Shown: positions 16,573 to 24,550 of the stretch, piece after piece
Layout: each line of letters opens with the position of its first letter
Position numbering within the stretch: position 1 is the stretch's first letter
Source of the DNA: Phormidium tenue FACHB-1052
Lineage (GTDB): Bacteria > Cyanobacteriota > Cyanobacteriia > Phormidesmidales > Phormidesmidaceae
DNA: 64,000 nt
Direction of reading: 5' to 3'
Assembly (NCBI RefSeq): GCF_014696675.1
Contig: NZ_JACJQN010000004.1
Coordinates: 1 to 64,000 of the forward strand
Position numbers and translations under genes: made by a program
The notes under the pieces: model-generated
The model's database searches: none
Told to the model about the DNA's origin: nothing
Seen by the model: the letters and a program-made list of their open reading frames with translations, nothing else

Positions 16573-17274
16573 TTAGCCTCCTCCTAAATCCATTAAAGTT
16601 TGAACGGGTAACCTAATAAATTTAGCTGCCATAACACATTCTTCATGGGTCATTAAATGTCCTGTAATAATTTCTTTTGCCCTAACAGGGGGCACACTTA
16701 ATCTTTGAGCTAACTCATCTAGACTCATATCATTAGTTTGCATGAATCCGATAATCATATGGGTCAAAGGATTAGGTTCCGGTGCAGGATCATGATCATT
16801 GCTGCTTGATAATGCCTTAGCCGAGGCTAGTTGCCCCAGACGCTCAACAATACGGCTTGCAATTTGTACTAGTTCCACAGGAGTCAGACTTTCCAGATTG
16901 CAATCTACTCCTTCTCTTTGAAGAGGGAGAAGGGATAAGGTGGTTGGGTTTACATCTGCGAATTCTTGATTACTACGCCCTTCAAGCCACTCTCTAGCAA
17001 GCCATTCAGCCTCTTCAGGGTCTTTGGATAACCCTCGCAACAGCCCAAATCGCCTCAAAGTGTGAGGTTTGATCTCTTGAGTGACCTCCCCTCTGATCCA
17101 TCTCGATATTTGAGCACCTGTGAATCCCCTAAGGCCATATTGACTGAGTTTGAGATGTGTTTCCCGCCCAAATGCATTAACTCCGTCTCCTGTACCTTCT
17201 TTTTCAGCGCACCTCTTAGCCTCAGCCTTAATCCAAGCCTGCAATCGCTGAATATAACTCGTGCTTACTGTCAT
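16573..17274 (-). CDS. Predicted HTH-containing regulatory protein, 233 aa
   Basis: Residues 1-75 contain YIQRLQAWIKAEAKRC and FTGAQISRWIRGEVTQ followed by KPHTLRRF, which reads as a helix-turn-helix that recognises DNA. The middle is low complexity. Residues about 175-233 carry a second such segment (MSLDELAQRLSVPPVRAKE), so the protein may have two DNA-binding ends. The closest general resemblance is to Xre-type regulators. A 7-bp perfect inverted repeat lies 33 bases before the start and may be its own operator. I do not recognise a named family. Confidence 0.65.
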   Translation of the reverse strand: MTVSTSYIQRLQAWIKAEAKRCAEKEGTGDGVNAFGRETHLKLSQYGLRGFTGAQISRWIRGEVTQEIKPHTLRRFGLLRGLSKDPEEAEWLAREWLEGRSNQEFADVNPTTLSLLPLQREGVDCNLESLTPVELVQIASRIVERLGQLASAKALSSSNDHDPAPEPNPLTHMIIGFMQTNDMSLDELAQRLSVPPVRAKEIITGHLMTHEECVMAAKFIRLPVQTLMDLGGG

Positions 17275-17306
17275 ACCCCAAGACCTTATTTCGGATCAAG
17301 ACAACT

Positions 17307-17322
17307 ATATCTTACAAGATAT
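17307..17322. promoter_or_regulatory. Candidate operator of the HTH gene
   Basis: ATATCTT (17307-17313) and AAGATAT (17316-17322) form a perfect 7-bp inverted repeat with a 2-base spacer, 33-48 bases upstream of the HTH gene's start at 17274. Compact symmetry at this distance fits autoregulation by a dimeric regulator. Inference only. Confidence 0.45.
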
Positions 17323-17735
17323 GAAAACACCCTGCAAGTCTATCGTATCTCTTGCGGAATAATGGCTCAAGCTTTGATGGACGAGTTTGTGCAAATGCTC
17401 TAGATTTCAGGAATTTGTAGCTAATCTTGCTGTTCTCTATCTGTGACTTACGCAAGCCTGAATCCCAATTTGCCTGGAATGATAAATTAGTTCTTGCCTG
17501 CATCGAGCTTGTGTATCGAGCAGGAGACCCGCTTGAGTGGTGGTTCGTTTGTTCTGATGAGTTAATGCCAGGGTTAAGCGAGATCATCTGTTTTCAACTG
17601 GCAGAATGCAATCTTTCACCTTCACCTTCGCTAGCCAACTCTACTCTACGGTTGACGAGGAGCGGTTGTATCAGTATTCTCTTTCGTTAAGCCGTTCAGC
17701 AGAGCGGTGCTTACGCAGAACTCGAAAATCTTGGC

Positions 17736-17864
17736 GCTGTCTGAAGGTGCTGGTAACACCAACAGACAGCTAACCCCGCAAATCTAGACGGCAGATTGCG
17801 AGGCTAGGCTCATCGTACCCTAGCCCCCACAGTTTGCACTTCAGCTGCGGGTGGCTGGGGTTTT
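17736..17864 (+). ncRNA. Structured 5' leader RNA with possible attenuator
   Basis: Three consecutive hairpins can be drawn. HP1: 17736-17743 (GCTGTCTG) with 17763-17770, with an inner GGTG/CACC stem. HP2: 17777-17785 with 17793-17800, one bulged A. HP3: 17802-17808 (GGCTAGG) with 17819-17825. The 3' arm of HP3 (17818-17825, CCCTAGCC) can pair instead with GGCTGGGG at 17853-17860, which is followed by TTTT. That gives mutually exclusive anti-terminator and terminator forms, the layout of a transcription attenuator. The small gene at 17908 begins 44 bases later. I do not recognise the fold as a known riboswitch class. Confidence 0.55.
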
Positions 17865-17907
17865 CGCGTTCTGTTTCTTCCGTACCCAATACAAGGAAAC
17901 AGAACCG

Positions 17908-18180
17908 ATGTTTGAATATCTCGAACCCGATGCCAGCGGCGCATCCAATCTTCCGCCGTCTTCATCCAGCACCCCCCAAATTCGCCCAGAGCGGGTGCGC
18001 CACATGCTCTACGGCAGCCTCGCAGGCATCGATCGCACCATCAAAATCCTCCACGCTCTCGGCTACACCGACCCCAACGACTGGAGCGACCCCATCCCCG
18101 TGCCGCCCACCAGCGGTGCAAGCTCCCCAACAGGAACAGTCTGGATGGCGATCGCCACCAAAACCGTGCTGATTGAGTAA
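17908..18180 (+). CDS. Small hypothetical protein, 90 aa
   Basis: The product starts MFEYLEPDASGAS, has a Ser/Pro-rich segment, and a helical part with RHMLYGSLAGIDRTIKILHA and LGYTDPNDWSDPIP, ending GTVWMAIATKTVLIE. The start is set by AAGGAAACAG just upstream; a longer frame from 17851 lacks a good site. I recall similar short proteins (YGSxxAIDRTIxxLHxLGY...WS) in other cyanobacteria, but know no function for them. Its structured leader (17736-17864) and the 42-bp tandem array starting 91 bases after its stop make this locus unusual. Confidence 0.65.
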   Translation: MFEYLEPDASGASNLPPSSSSTPQIRPERVRHMLYGSLAGIDRTIKILHALGYTDPNDWSDPIPVPPTSGASSPTGTVWMAIATKTVLIE

Positions 18181-18270
18181 ACCCCCTGCCTCCGATGGCT
18201 TACCCATTGCCGTCGGGGGCTGCGATCGCAACTTGACACATCGAGCAGCCCGTTTAACAAACAGCGATCG

Positions 18271-18587
18271 ATGCAAAGCAAAGTGGCACAGCTGTTTAGC
18301 TTACACAAGCCGATGCAAAGCAAAGTGGCACAGCTGTTTAGCTTACACAAGCCGATGCAAAGCAAAGTGGCACAGCTGTTTAGCTTACACAAGCCGATGC
18401 AAAGCAAAGTGGCACAGCTGTTTAGCTTACACAAGCCGATGCAAAGCAAAGTGGCACAGCTGTTTAGCTTACACAAGCCGATGCAAAGCAAAGTGGCACA
18501 GCTGTTTAGCTTACACAGGCCGATGTAAAGCAAAGTGGCACAGCTGTTTAGCTTACACAGGCCGATGCAAAGCAAAGTGGCACAACT
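18271..18587. repeat. 42-bp tandem direct repeat, about 7.5 copies
   Basis: Unit boundaries fall at 18271, 18313, 18355, 18397, 18439, 18481, 18523 and 18565 (last copy partial). Each unit begins ATGCAAAGCAAAGTGGCACA and contains GCTGTTTAGCTTACACAAGC. The first five units are identical; units 6 and 7 carry ACAGG in place of ACAAG, and unit 7 starts ATGTAAAG. There are no unique spacers, so this is not a CRISPR array. Because 42 is divisible by three, open frames run through it on both strands, repeating 14 codons (MQSKVAQLFSLHKP on one frame); I regard these as shadows of the repeat. Confidence 0.95.
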
Positions 18588-18663
18588 GTGTGATGGTTTC
18601 AAAGGGCAAATTGCCAATTGCACACCGTGTTAAGTCAGGTTGACTCAGCAGTATTGATGGGCG

Positions 18664-19332
18664 CTAACCGTCCTTACGCTTGTGCAGTCGGGTGAGCGAA
18701 ATTCGCGCCGACTCAGCCACCTGAAACTGAGAGTCTTTTTCGAGATAGCGCAGGGCTGGCTCAGTTTTTGGCGTAGGCAGATAGCCCAGCGCCTCAGCCA
18801 AGCGCTGGCGCACCAGCCAGTCTTCCGACTGGGCAAACTTGAGGATTTCGTCGACCGCTTCTAGGTCGCCAATCTCGCCGACAGCTGCGATCGCCGCCTG
18901 CTGCATCACAACCTCGTCACTCTGCAACGCCTGCATCAGCACATCGTGGGCACGAGGATCTTTGAGGTTGCCGAGAGAAACCGCCGCACTAAAGCGCACC
19001 AGCCAGTCAGTGTCTTCGTAAAACGCCCGCACCAGCGTCTCAAACGCTCGGGGATCTTCCAAATATCCCAGCGCCCCCGCCGCGTCAGCGCGAATGCCAT
19101 AGTCAGGGTCAGAAGTGAGCAGATTGATCAAAATGTCGTACGACTCTTCATCGGGCTTAATGCCCAGGGCAAACACCGCCATCGAGCGAATTTGCAGGTT
19201 TTTGTCGTGCAGCGCCTGCCGAATCAGCGGTGCCGCCTGGGCTGCGGGCACATCGCGCAGCGAGGCCAGAGCCAGCATGCGGTCTTTCGAGTCTTCGCTT
19301 TTAAGCTGGGCAGAAATCTGCTCTAAATCCAT
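18664..19332 (-). CDS. HEAT-repeat protein
   Basis: A 222-residue protein made of about six tandem HEAT repeats. The repeating unit is visible as DYGIRADAAGALGYLEDPRA, DWLVRFSAAVSLGNLKDPRA, VVMQQAAIAAVGEIGDLEAV and DWLVRQRLAEALGYLPTPKT. Such proteins in cyanobacteria include phycobilisome-related lyases (CpcE/F, NblB); this one lacks enough special features to assign to those and is best called a HEAT scaffold or NblB-like protein. There is no signal peptide. Convergent region on the right is the 42-bp array; on the left is the G-rich repeat. Confidence 0.88.
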   Translation of the reverse strand: MDLEQISAQLKSEDSKDRMLALASLRDVPAAQAAPLIRQALHDKNLQIRSMAVFALGIKPDEESYDILINLLTSDPDYGIRADAAGALGYLEDPRAFETLVRAFYEDTDWLVRFSAAVSLGNLKDPRAHDVLMQALQSDEVVMQQAAIAAVGEIGDLEAVDEILKFAQSEDWLVRQRLAEALGYLPTPKTEPALRYLEKDSQFQVAESARISLTRLHKRKDG

Positions 19333-19380
19333 GGGGAAGGTTCGGGGTGAACGGTCTTCTTCAGTATAAGGAGGTGGAGG

Positions 19381-19467
19381 GAGGGAGGGGTGAGGGGTGA
19401 GGGGTGAGGGGTGATGGGTGAGGGGTGATGGGTGAGGGGTGATGGGTGAGGGGTGAGGGGTGAGGGA
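19381..19467. repeat. Heptanucleotide STRR-type array, G-rich on + strand
   Basis: About a dozen tandem units of GGGGTGA, several changed to TGGGTGA, fill this stretch. Short tandemly repeated repetitive (STRR) heptamers are known from cyanobacteria. The G-runs could form a quadruplex on the plus strand. It lies in the transcript tail between the methyltransferase (minus strand) and HEAT genes. Confidence 0.85.
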
Positions 19468-19490
19468 GTGGGGAGAGTTTTGAGTGCTTA

Positions 19491-19533
19491 GTTTTGAGTG
19501 TTGAGTTCAAGCTGTGAATTCAACACTCAAAAC
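19491..19533. repeat. Inverted repeat (hairpin) next to the heptamer array
   Basis: GTTTTGAGTGTTGAGTTCA at 19491-19509 pairs with 19515-19533 (one mismatch) around a short loop. A related partial copy of TTTTGAGTGCT lies just upstream at about 19478-19488. This may be a terminator for the minus-strand methyltransferase, or a small dispersed element. Confidence 0.65.
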
Positions 19534-19583
19534 TCAAAATTAAAAACTTCAAGACCCACTCTCCATTGCATCACCCCCATCCC

Positions 19584-20213
19584 TTAAATTCCTCGCTTCC
19601 GCAGTCGCCCAAAATGCTCCTCTCCCTGCCGCGAGGGTATGGAGTTTGTCACCGGCTCTAGGGTCAATATTTCAAAGTGGGGTTCAAACAACTCGCGCAC
19701 TTCAGCGGCGGTCGTGCCAAAGGGCGGGCCGCCAGAGCGCTGGTGGGTGAAAAATACGGCCAGCAGTTCGCCATCGGGAACCAGCAGCTCGGCCACCAAC
19801 GCTACGTAAGCAGGGCGCAGGGCGGGAGCGATCGCGCAAAAGCAGGTGTGTTCGATCGCATAGTCAAACTGGCCCGCCAGCTCGGGGGTCAGCTCAAAGA
19901 TGTCCTTTTGCAGCAGAGTCAAGGAAAGCTGCTGCGCCTGGGCTTGCTCTCTCAGCGACTGAATCGGCGAAGGGGCGAAGTCCACAGCGGTGACCTCAAA
20001 CCCCCGCTGGGCAAAGAAGAGAGCATCGTGGCCACGTCCGGCACCGAGGGCAATCGCGCGACCCGGCTGCGGCGCATCCACCCCATGCAGCAGCGTTTGA
20101 AAGGCGGGGGCGGGATGGCCCAGATCCCAACGGGGGGTGCCCTCTTGGTAGCGCTGTTCCCAATCTTCGGGGCCAAGGGGCGGCAGGGAAGAGGACGAAG
20201 GTTGTGCAGTCAC
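19584..20213 (-). CDS. Class I SAM-dependent methyltransferase (TPMT-like)
   Basis: A 209-residue methyltransferase. DWEQRYQEGTPRWDLGHPAP is the N-terminal block typical of thiopurine methyltransferase-related proteins; motif I is ALGAGRGHDALFFAQRGFEV with the acidic VDFAPS after it, and a CFCAIAPALRPAYV block follows. Family members methylate thiols, halides, selenium or arsenic compounds, so the substrate here is open. It is divergently arranged with the LD-carboxypeptidase gene; the two starts are 56 bases apart and may share a promoter region. Confidence 0.88.
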   Translation of the reverse strand: MTAQPSSSSLPPLGPEDWEQRYQEGTPRWDLGHPAPAFQTLLHGVDAPQPGRAIALGAGRGHDALFFAQRGFEVTAVDFAPSPIQSLREQAQAQQLSLTLLQKDIFELTPELAGQFDYAIEHTCFCAIAPALRPAYVALVAELLVPDGELLAVFFTHQRSGGPPFGTTAAEVRELFEPHFEILTLEPVTNSIPSRQGEEHFGRLRKRGI

Positions 20214-20269
20214 GAGGGGACTCCGGTGTATGCTCGGCAGTGGTGTTGCAAAATTTTAGGGTAGCGCGT

Positions 20270-21310
20270 ATGCGGCGGCGACAGCTATTGGGCGGGCTGG
20301 GGGTAGCAGCGGCAGGGGTGGCGCTGGGGCAGCGGGCGGTGCAGGCCCAAGGGCGTCCTATCCTGCTGCCGCCGCGCCTGCGGGCAGGGGATACGGTGGG
20401 GATTATCAGCCCGGCGGGGGCGACCTTTGAGCGCGATCGCCTCGATCTGGTGATTGACGCTGTCAAAGCCCTGGGTTTTGTGCCCCGCGTGGCTCCCCAT
20501 GCCCTGGCGCGCTACGGCTATCTGGCGGGCACCGACGCCGAGCGAGCCGCCGATGTGAATGCTATGTTTGCTGACCCCGCAGTCAAAGCCTTGTTACCGA
20601 TCCGGGGCGACTGGGGCAGCGCCCGCATTCTGCCCTACCTCAACTACGACCTGATTCGCGCCAACCCCAAAGTGGTTATCGGCTTTAGCGACATCTCGGC
20701 CCTGCTGCTCGGCCTCTATGCCCAAACGGGGCTGGTCACCTTCCACGGCCCCCACGGTCTGACTGCCTGGCGCGACGACCAAGTAGAGCCGCTGCGTCGC
20801 ATTTTGATCAACGGTGAAATGCTCACCTACACCAACCCACTGCTGGGGGGCGACCAAGATCGCCTGATGCGCGACCAGGGCCGCATTCAGACCATGACAC
20901 CGGGTCGCGCCACCGGGCCACTGCTGGGAGGAAATCTCTCGGTGATTTCGGGCATTGTGGGGTCACCCTATATGCCCGACACCACTGGGGCAATTTTGTT
21001 TTTAGAAGACGTGGGCGAAGCTCCTTACAGCATCGATCGCATGCTGACCCAGCTCAAACTGGCGGGGGTGCTCGACGGTCTGGCGGGGTTTGTGTTTGGC
21101 CAATGCACCGGCTGCGGCCCCGGCGAAGGCTACGGCTCGCTCACCCTAAGTGACATTCTGCAAGACCACATTAAACCCCTGGGCATCCCCGCCTACGCGG
21201 GTGCCTGGATCGGTCATATAGAACCGCTGTGGACGTTGCCCATCGGCGGATCAGTAACGATGGATGCCACCGTTGGCAGTCTGCAAATGCAGGCTCCAGC
21301 CGTGAGCTAG
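20270..21310 (+). CDS. LD-carboxypeptidase, peptidase family S66
   Basis: Starts at the ATG at 20270 (MRRRQLLGGL), giving a twin-arginine-like signal ending about AVQAQ, so the enzyme is probably exported. S66 enzymes trim the terminal D-alanine from murein tetrapeptides (LdcA) or detoxify microcin C (MccF). The nucleophile Ser140 sits in VVIGFSD (GxSD elbow), preceded by IRGDWGSARILP. Glu in FLEDVGEAPYSIDR and His in WIGHIEPLWTLP would complete the Ser-Glu-His set. The remaining 346-residue length is near that of family members plus signal. Ends three bases from the convergent GT39 gene. Confidence 0.92.
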   Translation: MRRRQLLGGLGVAAAGVALGQRAVQAQGRPILLPPRLRAGDTVGIISPAGATFERDRLDLVIDAVKALGFVPRVAPHALARYGYLAGTDAERAADVNAMFADPAVKALLPIRGDWGSARILPYLNYDLIRANPKVVIGFSDISALLLGLYAQTGLVTFHGPHGLTAWRDDQVEPLRRILINGEMLTYTNPLLGGDQDRLMRDQGRIQTMTPGRATGPLLGGNLSVISGIVGSPYMPDTTGAILFLEDVGEAPYSIDRMLTQLKLAGVLDGLAGFVFGQCTGCGPGEGYGSLTLSDILQDHIKPLGIPAYAGAWIGHIEPLWTLPIGGSVTMDATVGSLQMQAPAVS

Positions 21311-21313
21311 TTC

Positions 21314-22894
21314 TCAAGACTCCTGGATTGGAATCAGCCGCACCAGGTCATTGGGAGCAAACTCGGTGGCATCGGTGGCGGGGGCTATCTGCCAACCCGG
21401 CGGCACCGTGTCGAGCAGGGTTGACGGCGGCTCAAACAAAAACAGCCTGGGCTGGTCTTGGGCCACAGTTTGCAGGGTGGCCACCGGGGGCAAGGTTCTC
21501 TCGGGCAGCAGCCATAGAGCAGTGTCGGGGTTGAGGTAGTGGCTGAGGGAAATGGCTTCTCCCAGGGTGATACCGCTCTCACCAAAGATCACCACCGGAG
21601 CGCTCTGCTGGTTGAGGTAGGTAGCGATCGCCAGGTTCGAATAGCTCAGGGATTTATTCCACCAGGTGAAGGCGCGGGTGTTGGCAGCCCCAGAGGCGAC
21701 ACCCAGGGTGAGCAGCAGGGCTAGAAGCGCCGCCGCCATTGCTCTAGACCGCTGCGAAGCGGCAGCGAGACCAGCGTTGATCAGAGGGGCGATCGCCAGG
21801 GGCACCAGCAGCAGCGACGGCAGAAAGTAGCGGGTGTTAGTCGAAATCTGCCCGCTGCGCACCAGGTCGCCAACAATCAGCACCAGGGGTGGCACCAGCA
21901 GCCCACAGCCCAAAAACACCGCCGTTGAGCGGGGATAGTGCCGCCCAATCTGAACCAGGCTGATGACCACCAGTCCCAGCACCAAGACCGGGCCAACCAC
22001 CGTAAAGACATGGTCGAGGGGCAGATTAAAATCAACTATGGTGGCGCTGTAGTGCAGCCCCCAAAGCTTCGCCAAAAAGTCTAAAGACTGAGGGTCATCT
22101 GTCCAAGCCGTGACCTCTCTCAGCCGCTCCCACCGCCGCACAATCGTCCAAATCCAGGGAATGAATAGCCCCATGCCTAGGCCGTGGGCCAGCCCAAACC
22201 CCAGCCAGGGCCGTCGCTGCCGCTGGGTCAGCACCATAAAAGCCAGGTGGCTCAACCCCAGCAGTCCAGTCATCAGCGATCCGTACCAGCTGAGCCCTAG
22301 GGCCAAGCCGTAGGCCAACCAGGCCAGCGGCTGGTTGAGCCGCAGCGCCCGCACCAGAGCCCCGTGGGTCAGCAGCAGCCCCACCGCCCACAGGCTATAC
22401 TCGCGGGCCTCCTGGCTGTAGATGATTTGCACAGGCGACACCGCCATCAGGGCCGTGGCCAGCCAGGCTACTGGCGGGTTGAGCGGAAATAGCTGCCGCC
22501 CCAGCCAAAACATGGCCGCTAGAGCGATCGCCCCAAAAATCGCCGCGATCGCCCGGTAGCCCCCCACCGATGCTCCAAAAATCCGCCCCCAGCCGTGGGC
22601 CGCCAGGTAATACAGCGGCGGATGCTCCGGGTGGTTAGCCAGGGCATCCCAGCAGTCTGCTAGGGAGGGAGATGGCGGCATCTGCTGGTACTGCAACAGG
22701 TCGGCAGCGGTTAGATCAGGGCGGTCTAAGACGGCATCCTGCACCGCTGGCCCCATGTAGCCTGCCACCCGCAGGCTGGTATAGACTTCATCGTGCCAGT
22801 AGACCTTGCGGTCTAAGTTAGAGAAACGCAGTACTAGGCCTACGGCTATGGCTGCGATCGCCACTCCTTTAACCCAAACCCAGCCCTTTGCCAA
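21314..22894 (-). CDS. GT39/PMT-type membrane glycosyltransferase
   Basis: A 526-residue polytopic membrane protein. The N-terminal loop after helix 1 contains YWHDEVYT, with Asp35-Glu36 being the acidic pair typical of GT-C enzymes. About eleven to twelve hydrophobic segments follow, the YYLAAHGWGRIFG block being characteristic of the family. Such enzymes use polyprenyl-phosphate sugars to glycosylate lipids or proteins at the cytoplasmic membrane, with an undetermined acceptor here. A lone gene, tail to tail with the S66 peptidase. Confidence 0.85.
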   Translation of the reverse strand: MAKGWVWVKGVAIAAIAVGLVLRFSNLDRKVYWHDEVYTSLRVAGYMGPAVQDAVLDRPDLTAADLLQYQQMPPSPSLADCWDALANHPEHPPLYYLAAHGWGRIFGASVGGYRAIAAIFGAIALAAMFWLGRQLFPLNPPVAWLATALMAVSPVQIIYSQEAREYSLWAVGLLLTHGALVRALRLNQPLAWLAYGLALGLSWYGSLMTGLLGLSHLAFMVLTQRQRRPWLGFGLAHGLGMGLFIPWIWTIVRRWERLREVTAWTDDPQSLDFLAKLWGLHYSATIVDFNLPLDHVFTVVGPVLVLGLVVISLVQIGRHYPRSTAVFLGCGLLVPPLVLIVGDLVRSGQISTNTRYFLPSLLLVPLAIAPLINAGLAAASQRSRAMAAALLALLLTLGVASGAANTRAFTWWNKSLSYSNLAIATYLNQQSAPVVIFGESGITLGEAISLSHYLNPDTALWLLPERTLPPVATLQTVAQDQPRLFLFEPPSTLLDTVPPGWQIAPATDATEFAPNDLVRLIPIQES

Positions 22895-23015
22895 TCCCCT
22901 TCTCCTTCAATTAGGCCAGCCATGCCATACTCAAGCTCTACCTACCCCCGACAGAGGCCGGGAGCCTGTTTTGTCCTAGGGAAAAAGCCATGGCCCGGCT
23001 CATTCCAATAACGAT

Positions 23016-24278
23016 CTAAAACTGGTAACCCACGTCGTTAAAATTAGTGATCAGCGCCACGTTGGCGTGTTCTAGGCTGGTGACTAGCCAGGGCACTTCT
23101 TTGCAGGTGCGGCGCTCGTGCAAATTAAACAGCACCGAAAAGCAGCGCTCTAGCCAGGGCTTGGCCGCCGAGCAAAACAGCACCAGCCGCAGCAGCAGCC
23201 CCATGGTTAAGGTGTGCCCCACATCGTTAACCAGGTGGCGAAAGTTGCGAAACACGGGGCGGTGGGGGCTATCGACTACCAAAAAGTTGAGCAGACGACG
23301 ACAGGTTTCAACCAAAATAAAGCTGTTCAACGGCTGGTTGTCAAACTCCGCCAGGGTTTCGCGCAGGTATTGGCGCAAATTGCGGGTGAAGTGGTTGCCG
23401 CTGTATTTGGGTTCTGCCGCTGCGATCGGGCTAATTAGGTAATCGACAAACTCATCTTTAAAGTCGCGGAACGATCGCACCGTTTTGCTATAGGTGGCAA
23501 ACCAGCGCGCCTGGTCGCGATGGGTGCGGCCATCAATTTTGCCGCTGTAAAAGCTCAGCGCCTGGTCTAAACCATCGGCATCGAGCAGCGTGGGGTTGAC
23601 CGCTTGCCCAGCCCGACCGGGAGCCTGATGCTGAGCATGATAGCGGGCCAGGCGAATGCCCAGGTCGGTCTCAGCGCGACGGCGCAAATCATTAATGTTT
23701 TGCTTTTGCTCTTGGCCACTGTCTTTGGTCAGCAGACTGTTGTCGTACAGAAACGGGTAGTGGCGAATGCGGTGGGCCAGGGGTTGCTCTTCAACCACCG
23801 CTGCCGCCGAGACATCGACCTCCCGAGCCGGAGCCATAATCTGCTGAAGCCGCACTAGCGACGCATACTGCTCAGTCTGGGGAAATTCTTTAACCAGACT
23901 GTAGACCTTGTGGGCCTTGGGGTTGGTGCTATTGGCGGGGGGCAGATCCTCAAATAGTCGCACCAATTCTGGAATTGCCCAGTGGTCACGGGGCTGGGTG
24001 TACCAGAGGTTAATCAGGGTATAGCAACAGCGGTTGAGCACATATTTAAACTCGCGGTTAGCCGTCTCTTGTTCAGAGAGACTTAAAAGGGCGCTGGCCA
24101 CCGAGCTGTCGGAGTAGTTGGCCACGTCCAAAAACAGGCTGCGAAACCGCGCAATCAGCTCATGGGGGGCCTCCTGCTTACGCCAGTACTGCCAGTGCTG
24201 GTAGAGCAAGTCCTCTAGGTTAGCGGGGGGCCGACTAGAGTAGTTTGACCACGAATCTAAGGAATCCCAGGGACTCAT
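23016..24278 (-). CDS. Conserved cyanobacterial hypothetical protein, 420 aa
   Basis: The product begins MSPWDSLDSWSNYSSRPP and has no recognised domain. It reads as a helical cytoplasmic protein with many Trp/Arg-rich short motifs (FRSLFLDVANYSDSSVASAL, FYSGKIDGRTHRDQARWF, LEHANVALITNFNDVGYQF at the end). Long helices in the C-terminal half (NFLVVDSPHRPVFRNFRHLV) suggest a structural or scaffold role, but no function can be given. Length and codon use support a real gene. It is alone, followed by crtD on the same strand 272 bases upstream. Confidence 0.75.
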   Translation of the reverse strand: MSPWDSLDSWSNYSSRPPANLEDLLYQHWQYWRKQEAPHELIARFRSLFLDVANYSDSSVASALLSLSEQETANREFKYVLNRCCYTLINLWYTQPRDHWAIPELVRLFEDLPPANSTNPKAHKVYSLVKEFPQTEQYASLVRLQQIMAPAREVDVSAAAVVEEQPLAHRIRHYPFLYDNSLLTKDSGQEQKQNINDLRRRAETDLGIRLARYHAQHQAPGRAGQAVNPTLLDADGLDQALSFYSGKIDGRTHRDQARWFATYSKTVRSFRDFKDEFVDYLISPIAAAEPKYSGNHFTRNLRQYLRETLAEFDNQPLNSFILVETCRRLLNFLVVDSPHRPVFRNFRHLVNDVGHTLTMGLLLRLVLFCSAAKPWLERCFSVLFNLHERRTCKEVPWLVTSLEHANVALITNFNDVGYQF

Positions 24279-24550
24279 GCTGCTGACCTGATTAGAAGGG
24301 CGGTAGATGACGAAGGCACCCCATCAAAACCGACGGCGGCGGAGATAAGCTGCACTTCCAGGAACAGGGATGACTTAGCCAAAGTGAGTTTGTGGGTAGG
24401 CTAAGTAGCGAGTTTTACTTAGATCAGCCCAGATCACGGGCATAGTTTAGACAATAATACCCAGGACAGGGGCAGTTTTCCCCGCTAAGCAGGATGCATT
24501 TTTTTAAAGTTTTCTTGAGGATTTGCCACACACTGGCTTCTAAGGCGTCT

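Noticed and set aside
17427-17690. 87-codon open frame on the plus strand
   Set aside because: No ribosome-binding site, no domain, and the codon use is not like the neighbours; it lies in the non-coding stretch before the structured leader.
18271-18587. CRISPR array
   Set aside because: The repeat units are contiguous, with no unique spacers, and no cas gene is in the window.
18173-18643. Repeat-derived proteins on both strands
   Set aside because: The 42-bp period is divisible by three, so open frames are an automatic effect. Neither product resembles a protein family.
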